Source of the DNA: Rhipicephalus microplus
Taxonomy: Eukaryota > Arthropoda > Arachnida > Ixodida > Ixodidae
Direction: 5' to 3'
DNA length: 64,000 nucleotides
Assembly (NCBI RefSeq): GCF_043290135.1
Contig: NC_134710.1
Span: 280,869,776-280,933,775, forward strand
The notes beneath the pieces are model-generated. The model was given only the letters and a program-made list of their open reading frames with translations. It ran no database searches and was not told the DNA's origin. Positions 56,875 to 64,000 of the stretch are shown here, in pieces. Made by a program: the position numbers and the translations under genes. Every line of letters starts with the position of its first letter. Positions within the stretch are counted from its first letter, which is position 1.

Positions 56875-59290
56875 AAAATCACCCAGCATTTTTTTTTACC
56901 ATCACGATTATGGCGGAAAAAATTTTCAAATTTCTTGAAGTTCGAAACTCGTCGTGGTCATTTAATTCCTTAACTAAAATTTTGCTTCCTAGTTATGAGA
57001 GCTTGTAGTATGGCGGCAAGTGAGCTCAAAGTCGTCAAACAGCATTTTTTTTTTCAAAAGTCGTTTTGGAATGCACTCAATAAATGAAATTTCTAGGAAG
57101 GTAATGAAGTGATATAACTAAAAATAGTGACTTACTTATGTATATCAATTCTTCGAGAGCTTCTCCCACGAGCAATATTGAATAATGTTTCCAGGTTTGA
57201 TATTTTTTTCTGGTTACATGGAAAATTCTAAGGACACAAATAAAATATGTGCTGATGACCTTTTTGACTTGCTACAAATTAAAAATATTTTACGCACTGA
57301 AGTTTTGTAGATAGTCTAAAAAATGTGCATTTCATTTTTTTTGGGGTAAAGCTCCGTAGTCAGCATCGAAAAGCTTGCTTTGGTGAATGGACAAAAATAT
57401 GCACAACTTTTCATTTTGAAGCTCTATGAACTACCTCAATATATGTGAAGTCACTAAAGGGTACTATATATTAAACTCGAGAAATATTTTTATGAAATTA
57501 TGTTTCTCCCCAGCTTCACCCCTAGTTAACTCCAGCGGCATGAAGCACTCGCAAGAGCAATCTTCAAAAGACTTCCACAGACCTTAGGTACACACAGCAA
57601 GCTTGATGCAGAGCGATTGCAATTGGAATAGGGCTATCATCTGCATTCCATTACCAACAGAGGTGCGCTACAATGAATGTCACTGTAGTGTGGAGACCAG
57701 TAACGTAGCAAAAAGATATCTTTCGCGTGGGGGTGGTGTGTGAGGGGAAGATGACTTCAGTCATATTTATGTACATTCTTGTGTGTTTTTATGTGTGAAT
57801 GTAGGTACACACATGCAAAACTAAAAAAATCCCTGCAGATTTACGAAGTGAATGATAATGTGTGGGGCGAAGCTTAAGAGGCTTTTATCGGTAACCGTGA
57901 ATCCATCTGTCTGTCTGTCACTCACACTAGCGCCTTCTACTGAGTCATCGGTAATTTAGTTGATCACGAACCGGTCACAGTAGAAGAACAATCTGTGGCT
58001 TTAGGATAAGAAATACCTGAACTGTGCTGGGGGGGGGGGGAGTTAAGCAGCTCGTCCTGCCTTTCTGGCTATGTCACTGGTGATCGCTTCCAGATGAGCC
58101 CTCAAGCCATTAAAAGATATACAGTACACAATTATCCCTTACGCACAAGACAAACGAGACTGTCGTCTTGGCTAGCAGTTCTTAATATAAAGTTTTTTTC
58201 GCTTCTGTATTCGTGTGACAGGCTTTGGGGTCTCAGGGAAAAGTGTGCTCTCCTGAAAGCTAGAAATATAAGAAACGGTTGTTTTATGATAGCGTTTATC
58301 AATGTACTGCATCAATGCTACTAGCACGCTATAAAAATACGTACAGAATATGACTAAATATTTTTAATAAGTGTATAACGCACACCTGCTGCATTCGCAT
58401 AACTCCCCAAGAAAGCAGGATGACTGACTTTATATCTATAAAGCTGCCTAGCTAACCCGGAAGTCACCACACTGAGCCCAGTCTTTGTAGCATCCCTCCG
58501 TTGGCAATAGAATGCAGATGATAACCCTAATCCCGTTTCAATTTCTCTGTAGAGAACACCAAATTCGCTCTCTGTAATCCAGGTCAGTGGTATTATGCAG
58601 AAAATTGCCCTTGCGAGTGTGTCATGTCGCTTGAGTCACAAAGGTGAAAAGCTGGTGCAGGTACATATAAAAATACTTTTCGAATATAAAAATACTACCC
58701 TCTAGTAATCACACATATATTTAGCTTGTCGATAGAGCTTTAAAATGAAATTTTGTGCATATTTGAAATCCAACCGCCAAGGAAAGTTTTTGATGCTGAA
58801 TACACAGGTTGTTCAAACAAACAAACTGACACTTAATTTTTTTTCAGAGTATCTGCCATAACACTAGTGCCTAAATAATTTCAAATTTGTAGCATGTTGA
58901 CAGGTCACAAGCACATATTTCATTTGTGTCCTGGAAACTTACCATGTTCCCGGAAACAATCGAAAATGTGGCAACTTTATTCATTGTTGCTCGTGAGAAA
59001 AGGCCTCAAAAAATTGATATACATAATGAAGTCATTGTTTTAAAGTTAGATAACTTCATTACCTTGCCAGAAATGTCTTTTTCGAGTGCATTCCAAAAAC
59101 TTCTTTTGAAAAAAAGATGTTAATCGACACCTTTTACCTCACTTGGCACCAAACAATAGGCTCTCATAAATAGGGAGGTGAACTTCTGGTAACAAAAATA
59201 ACTTACCAAAACGAAGTTCGCACTTCAAGAAATATGTGGAAGTTTATCAGCCATATTCGTGATGGTCGGAAAAACATTGGATAATTTGGC
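56875..59290. repeat. long imperfect inverted repeat 1 (arms about 820 bp)
   Basis: Left arm about 56,875-57,696 (continuing for some tens of bp after 58,081). Right arm about 58,430-59,290. Landmarks in reverse complement: TGGAATGCACTC, GGTAATGAAGT, TATGTATATCAATT, GGACACAAAT, TCATCTGCATTC and ACCATCACGA. Identity by eye is perhaps 65-75% with indels. A TIR element sits in the left arm (57,697-58,080), and the RTE-like LINE abuts its outer end. Small ORFs inside (58,094-58,324, 58,926-59,123) have no domains. Confidence 0.8.
57697..58080. mobile_element. G-run-containing TIR element inside the inverted repeat
   Basis: CCAGTAACGTAGCAAAAAG at the left pairs with CTTTCTGGCTATGTCACTGG at the right, giving inverted termini of about 20 bp. 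It contains GTGGGGGTGG-type sequence and a run of about 12 G at 58,029-58,040, plus CTGTCTGTCTGTC at 57,908-57,920. Its presence in only one arm accounts for part of the arm-spacing asymmetry. Confidence 0.6.
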
Positions 59291-59309
59291 ATGGAATGAC
59301 TCATTATAA

Positions 59310-60160
59310 ATAACATCAAAGGATCATTCAAGAAATGTGCCCAATATTTTTATAAATTAGAGAAAAGAGGTATTTGCATGCTACATGCGGCGTTGCCTTC
59401 CTTTGGCAGAAGGCATCTTCAGATAGGTACAAACAATAATTATGCCAGTAATTTTAAAAATTAACACAAATGTCTATTGAGCCAGTGGTAATAGCCGGTT
59501 GGGTCAAATGGGCGAATGGAACCCCTTCCTACAAATAGCGCACAGCCAGTTTAAAATAAAGAAAAGCGACCACTGGTAATCACCACAGAGCAATGAATTC
59601 TGCTCAATTTAGCAGGCGAAACCAAAACCGACGCACCCAACACTGCATCTACCAGTTACTTCAACAATGCCCTCCAAGGCGACACTGTTTCTCTTGCATT
59701 GGGAGAGAAGATTGATCGTCGATAAGTGGGCACAAAGCAAAGTGTCTAAAGTGACGGTTCATAACGGCTAGAGACACAGTGTCGTCATTGAGGGCGTTGT
59801 CGAAATGAAATGTATAAATTGTGTGTGGTGCATTGGCTTTCGTTTTTACAGCTAAATTAGGCAGATTTCATCACTCCAAGGTGATTATCAGTGGCTTCTT
59901 TTCTAAAATTTCAAAGCGGCTATAGACTTTTCGTAGAAAGTACTTGAATTTGCCCATTTGACTCGACCAGCTACTACCAATGGTACAAAAGGTTATTGTC
60001 TTAATTGCTATAATTACTGCCGCAATTATTGTTTGTGCCTCTCTGAAGATTTATTTTGTCAGTAAAAATGCAATGCCGCCACTAGCACGCAAGTACCTCC
60101 TTTCTCAAACTTTTTAAAGAATATTGGGCATAGTTTTTGAAACACCCTTAATTTCATACT
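59310..60160. repeat. long imperfect inverted repeat 2 (arms about 390 bp)
   Basis: Left arm about 59,310-59,703, right arm about 59,767-60,160, loop about 60 bp. Landmarks: GTGCCCAATATT, ACAAACAATAATT, GTCAAATGGGC, ACTGGTAATCACC, CTCAATTTAGC and GACACTGT.TCTC. The sequence is unrelated by eye to inverted repeat 1, which ends just 20 bp to its left. Confidence 0.8.
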
Positions 60161-60234
60161 CATGCAGACAATGCGAGGTGAAAGAAACGGTGAAGAATGA
60201 GCAAGAAGAAATAACGAGCTCATGAAGAGACAGA

Positions 60235-60392
60235 CCTGTAGCCAGGAATGTTTTCTGGAGGAGGGGGGGCACATAATAATGGCCATGAAAAATGACTTTT
60301 TTTCATTACTTATGCTCAGTAGAACAACTCACAACATGCGAATTTGGGGAGGGTAGGCAAACTCCTGGATCACCCCTTTGGCTACAGGCCTC
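60235..60392. repeat. short TIR element with G-run
   Basis: CCTGTAGCCAGGAATG at the left and CCCCTTTGGCTACAGG at the right share an inverted CCTGTAGCC end. The left end carries GAGGGGGGGCAC. This resembles the architecture of 57,697-58,080. Confidence 0.5.
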
Positions 60393-61530
60393 CACTGAGC
60401 ACACTTCTTTGGAATACAGCAGATGTCACATGAGCAGAAGAAAAGTTGTCATTATAAACAGATGTAAACGGAAGTCTGCACAAAAGAAAGTCTGTAACCA
60501 AATTGAGCACATTTAGAGGAATGTTTTGCTGTGTTAGTAGAATATGTAGCAAGAAAACCTATCAAGAGCTGCAGAAAAATATGGAAACAATGCGTCAACC
60601 TGAAAGCCCATGTCAAGTAACAAATATACACAGTCAAAAAGGCCAGCAAGTCTAGTGTGACTTGAAAAGACTTACAAAAGCCGCACTCATATTTGAAAAT
60701 TATTTTAAGAACTTCGAGCTAGTGGTCTTGCCTTGCAACAGGAAGCTGCTACTCATTACAGAATAAACATCTTAATTGTTATACATGTTGGCAATGATAG
60801 GTCTGATCCAACTAGTTGAAAAGTGGCCTAAGCATGCGCTCTCAAAGTCAAGGTATAGTTGCTGACTTTTTATACAAACTCCTTCTTGGCACCACCACTC
60901 ATCTCACTGAAGTAATGTAAAATTACGAACGAAAATTTGGATGTCCTAGTGGATGCTGTCTTGACTTTTTATGCTCTAGCTGACTAATTTGGTAGGCTTT
61001 CAACACCGTAACAATGTGCCAGTGATGTTTACAATACTCTTGCTAGGTTGCCAATACTAAATGTTTGCACTAACTATGGCTCGAGGTGGCCAGTGTAAAA
61101 TTCAACAAAGAAATTACAACTGTGGGTCTTGAAAGTCACCTTTTGAAGGCTTTGTTTTCTATGTGCGATGTCGAAAGCAAATTTTAAACTGGACAATGAA
61201 TACAAAGTAAACATCATCTACATGGTACAGGTTTTGTTTCACACTCGCTAACGTGGAAAAACATCAACAATGATTATGAAATCTGGACTGCAGTGTTATA
61301 GCCTCATGCAACAAAACTGTGGGTGTGCTTATGAGCTGCTTGATCACCTGTCACTGTTTCATGCTGGACTGAACGCTGAACTCTTTCAGCATAGGCAGTG
61401 GAGGATGCAGCAAAAAGGACGGCACTTGATAATTTGTTGGTGATGCGGTGACAGAAGTTCATCCAACATCAGGTCACCAATATGCTTGTGGCATAAACAG
61501 TCATAGTGGCACTGGCATGAGTGGCAACAG
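60393..61530. other. unassigned non-coding DNA
   Basis: No gene supported and no clear repeat seen. Confidence 0.3.
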
Positions 61531-61531
61531 C

Positions 61532-61714
61532 TGGAAGGATCCGGAAATTTTGACCACCTTGGGTTCTTTACCGTGCACCCAAATCTGAGAACATAGGCCT
61601 ACAACATTTCCTCCTTCATCAGAAGTGCAGCCGCTGCAGCCGGGATGCGGTCCCGCAACCTGCGTGTCAGCAGCCGAGTACCTTAGCCACTAGATCACCA
61701 CGCTGGCGCTCCCG
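61532..61714 (-). mobile_element. Ruka-type SINE, 3'-truncated copy
   Basis: Core from GGATCCGGAAATTTTGACCACC through the head (CAGCAGCCGAGTACCTTAGCCACTAG). The 3' tail and final ~45 bp of core are missing at the left. Box B mutated (GGGATGCGGTCCC). Confidence 0.88.
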
Positions 61715-61730
61715 TTAAAGAACAGAGAGA

Positions 61731-61994
61731 ATGTCTTCCGAAGGACTTGTATTTAACGGTGAATGTTCAGAGAGTGATCCAAACAATCTTTCATGTGTTG
61801 TAGCTTTCAGCTACAACTTCGGGCTTCTCAGCGATGAAAAAAAGCGTTCTTCTTCGGCTGTGTTCACCGGCAGAGTTGCCGGAATCTTTAGAAGATGGTG
61901 CACGCTTGTGAACAATACTCCTGGGCAATCGGAAATCACTTGCATCGCAGACATGCGCAGCGTTTCTCGCTTACATTTCACAACATATGGCTAA
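61731..61994 (+). other. unidentified ORF (87 codons)
   Basis: The peptide has mixed, gene-like composition and four cysteines but no motif I recognise. It starts 17 bp after a SINE, so no promoter context is visible. It could be a fragment of the neighbouring DNA-transposon remnants in a wrong frame, or nothing. Confidence 0.2.
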
Positions 61995-62059
61995 TGCGGC
62001 TAACTCCTATTGTAATGCTGAAGTTGAGGTAATGTTCGAGTGTACACGTCAGTAAACTT

Positions 62060-62302
62060 CTAGGCAGTGGGAAGAGTGTAAGATTGGGCAGTGTTGAGCG
62101 GCAAAAGCGAAGAAAGCATCTTCAAGTTGTGACGATTCATTTGAAAGCGCTCATTGAATTGGTGCACTAAATATTCCAAAAAGGCCAGAAATACCGAAAG
62201 CCTAAAGTTCTCTTCCGCGCCAGCCACTGGCACGTTACTTCGATGAAGCCGCCTGCCTGTGACAAGCGGCATTCTCATTTTCACCAGTTCTGAAGTGCGC
62301 AC
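62060..62302 (-). pseudogene. hAT-type transposase fragment (ZMYM/52K-like group)
   Basis: The minus-strand peptide contains GRRLHRSNVPV and a FLEYLVHQFNERF helix. That resembles the region between the DUF4371-like and C-terminal dimerisation parts of hAT transposases related to ZMYM-type and 52K repressor-type domesticated proteins, where it typically reads GRQ..R.N.P and FLD....QL..RF. About 80 codons only; the catalytic core is not seen. Confidence 0.5.
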
Positions 62303-62792
62303 TGGGAGCAGCGTCGCTTTTCTAGAAATAATCGTCGAGCGTTATACCGTACGGCTTTTCGGCATGACCATCGAGTCTCATGAAAGGGCGCTGATCAACC
62401 CAGGGCACAACCTATCAAGCAATTTGTGTAGGCAACGTATTTCGAGGGGGTGACTTCACACTGCTAAGAAGCAACGAGCTCAGCAATGTTCGGGTAGTGA
62501 CCCTGAATTCGAGAAACGAGAACTTTAGAGAATACAAGTAGGCTGGTAAAGTTCCGCCTCAAACACTAGTGTTCGTTTCTAGCCTGGCGCAAAGTATACA
62601 TTTCTTCTGCTTCCTTCTAGGTTCCGGTATGGTCGCGCTCGCCCAGTATCTTATTCTGCCCGCGTGATGTCTCACGTTTGTGATTGCGCCCATACGGAAG
62701 GCTTGAAGTTTCTGTCGCGTTGTGATGAAACACCAGAAACATGATTGAACGCAAAGGAGGTGATGGCAGCAACGAAATTCCAGCGAATCGCA

Positions 62793-63125
62793 TCAGAATT
62801 CCTGAAACAGACAACCAACAGGCATGAACGGGCTGTGCACAGTAGCGCGTAAGTAAACTCGTGTTGCATACGCTGCAAGTTCTCGTCGGAGTTCACGCGT
62901 TCTCAGAAATGGATTATCGTGCACTATGCTCTGAACAACTTCGAAGTTCATTCCTTCACCACTGGTGAACCAATCACTGAAAATGTTCTGCGGTTCCAGG
63001 TTGCGCACATTCAAGCTGGTGGAAATGCTGGAAACATGAATGCACCTATGCTGCGTGGTGAAACACTCTGTACATTCCTGAATCTGCAGAGGAAAGAGAA
63101 AATTCGGCTGCACGCTTGCAAACAA
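62793..63125 (-). pseudogene. possible Tc1/mariner transposase helix-turn-helix fragment
   Basis: VVQSIVHDNPFLRTRELRREL resembles the second DNA-binding helix-turn-helix of Tc1-type transposases (…NPF.S.R.L…EL…). The rest of the 110-codon frame is not recognisable and no DDE motif was found downstream. Confidence 0.35.
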
Positions 63126-63716
63126 CGGATGACACCTTGCCGGAACGCTATCGTTTCAGGGAGCCAAGTGAAGAGAGCTGCGAAAAAAAAACGAGAAAAT
63201 ATACCACGTTTATTTGCGCGTTTTTAAGTGTTATAGCGCATATACGCAGTGAGCAAGATTTTTTGCGAGCATAGTCCGGTCGCACGTGCACTTTTGATTG
63301 AGACCAACTGAGCATTTTCCATCAATGATTATCTTGCCCTAGCAGATAGTACAATAAAACCTCTACGATTGGAGTACTTCATAAAGTCACAGACATTGAC
63401 AGTAATAAATTCGCTCAGCAAAGTAAGCAAAACGAAGATGTAATTATGAATGTACAAAAACATGCTGGGTATACCTCTCATTTTTCGTTGTAAGCAGAAG
63501 CTTCCTTGACCTGTCGAACACACTTTGCCCCGATGAGGATTACGCCATCTACGCTTCACAAAGTTTAACGATTAACGATGTCTTCTTCGATCGGGTGGAT
63601 AATCGCAGTACTGCATTATCTAAGACTTGTCCATTCAACGGTGCGGTGACAGCCCGTTGCTCCAAACGGTCACTGTACCTGTCATTTACTGTATTTAGAG
63701 TACTTCTTACAGCATT
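63126..63716. other. unassigned non-coding DNA
   Basis: No gene or clear repeat seen. Confidence 0.25.
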
Positions 63717-63940
63717 GCCCCACCATCTTGGTCTAGTGGCTTATGTACTCGGCTGCAAACCCGCAGGTCTCGGGATCGAATCCCGGCTGCGGCGGCTGCA
63801 TTTTTTATGGAGGTGAAAATGCTGTAGGCCCTTGTGCTCAGAACCCCTGGTGGTCTAAATTTCTCGCGCCCACAACTGCGCCGTCTCTTATAATCATATG
63901 GTGGTTTTGGGACGTTAAACCCCACATATCCATCAATAAT
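63717..63940 (+). mobile_element. Ruka-type SINE, copy with internal deletion
   Basis: Intact box B (GGGATCGAATCCC); a ~20-bp deletion removes TTTGGGTGCACGTTAAAG from the core. Tail ATCCATCAATAATT. Box A changed to TCTTGGTCTAGTGGCTTATG. Confidence 0.92.
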
Positions 63941-64000
63941 TATTACAGTACTATTACTTACTCTCTTCACAACCACACGCATTGGAAGAGACGAACCTCA

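Overview
The window is eukaryotic, intron-rich-genome DNA that is almost entirely repeats, and it fits an ixodid (hard) tick. About a dozen copies of one tRNA-derived SINE are present. Its body (box-A/B head, a conserved core with TTAACGTCCC-type and TCCGGAAATTTCGACC-type blocks, and an ATCAATCA tail) matches Ruka, a SINE known from ixodid ticks. RTE-like, CR1/jockey-like and RNase-H-bearing LINE pieces, Ty3/gypsy LTR elements, foldback elements and long TCTA/TCTG microsatellites fill much of the rest. No rRNA, functional tRNA gene, CRISPR array or bacterial operon is visible.

Layout. 0.9-1.05 kb: a low-copy repeat with a second copy at 38.3 kb. 1.9-3.55 kb: a rearranged Ty3/gypsy remnant with two inverted 5' LTR-PBS ends around an antisense gag. 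3.56-4.55 kb: a possible solo LTR. 5.3-5.6 kb: a foldback element. 6.3 kb: an (AT)n tract. 10.6-16.6 kb: a complete-length minus-strand Ty3/gypsy element with 419-bp LTRs that differ at only two sites, but with a broken coding region. It sits inside a ~1.45-kb repeat family (here RF1) that recurs at 36.2-37.6 kb (minus) and 44.8-46.3 kb. 20.4-21.06 kb: a SINE split by a ~397-bp foldback element with a 10-bp target duplication. 21.5 and 24.9 kb: compound microsatellites. 25.2-29.8 kb: a tandem satellite interrupted by a CR1/jockey-like LINE, which is itself interrupted by a second LINE. 34-35 kb: a SINE/LINE cluster. 42.4 and 49.2 kb: SINEs with clear target-site duplications, the second a dimer. 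51.85-52.41 kb: a TIR element. 53.68-56.87 kb: an RTE-like LINE headed by a tRNA-like sequence. 56.9-60.2 kb: two successive long inverted repeats. 62-63 kb: remnants of DNA-transposon coding sequence.

The only region I would call a plausible host gene is 30,727-31,467 (+). It encodes a proline-rich protein with three PY motifs (PPPY, PPSY, LPSY, in the same order as in NDFIP adaptors of NEDD4-type ubiquitin ligases) and one C-terminal membrane segment. All other long ORFs are transposon genes, shadows, or microsatellite translations.

I read homologies between repeats by eye. Boundaries given as 'about' may be off by tens of bases, and no database comparison was possible.
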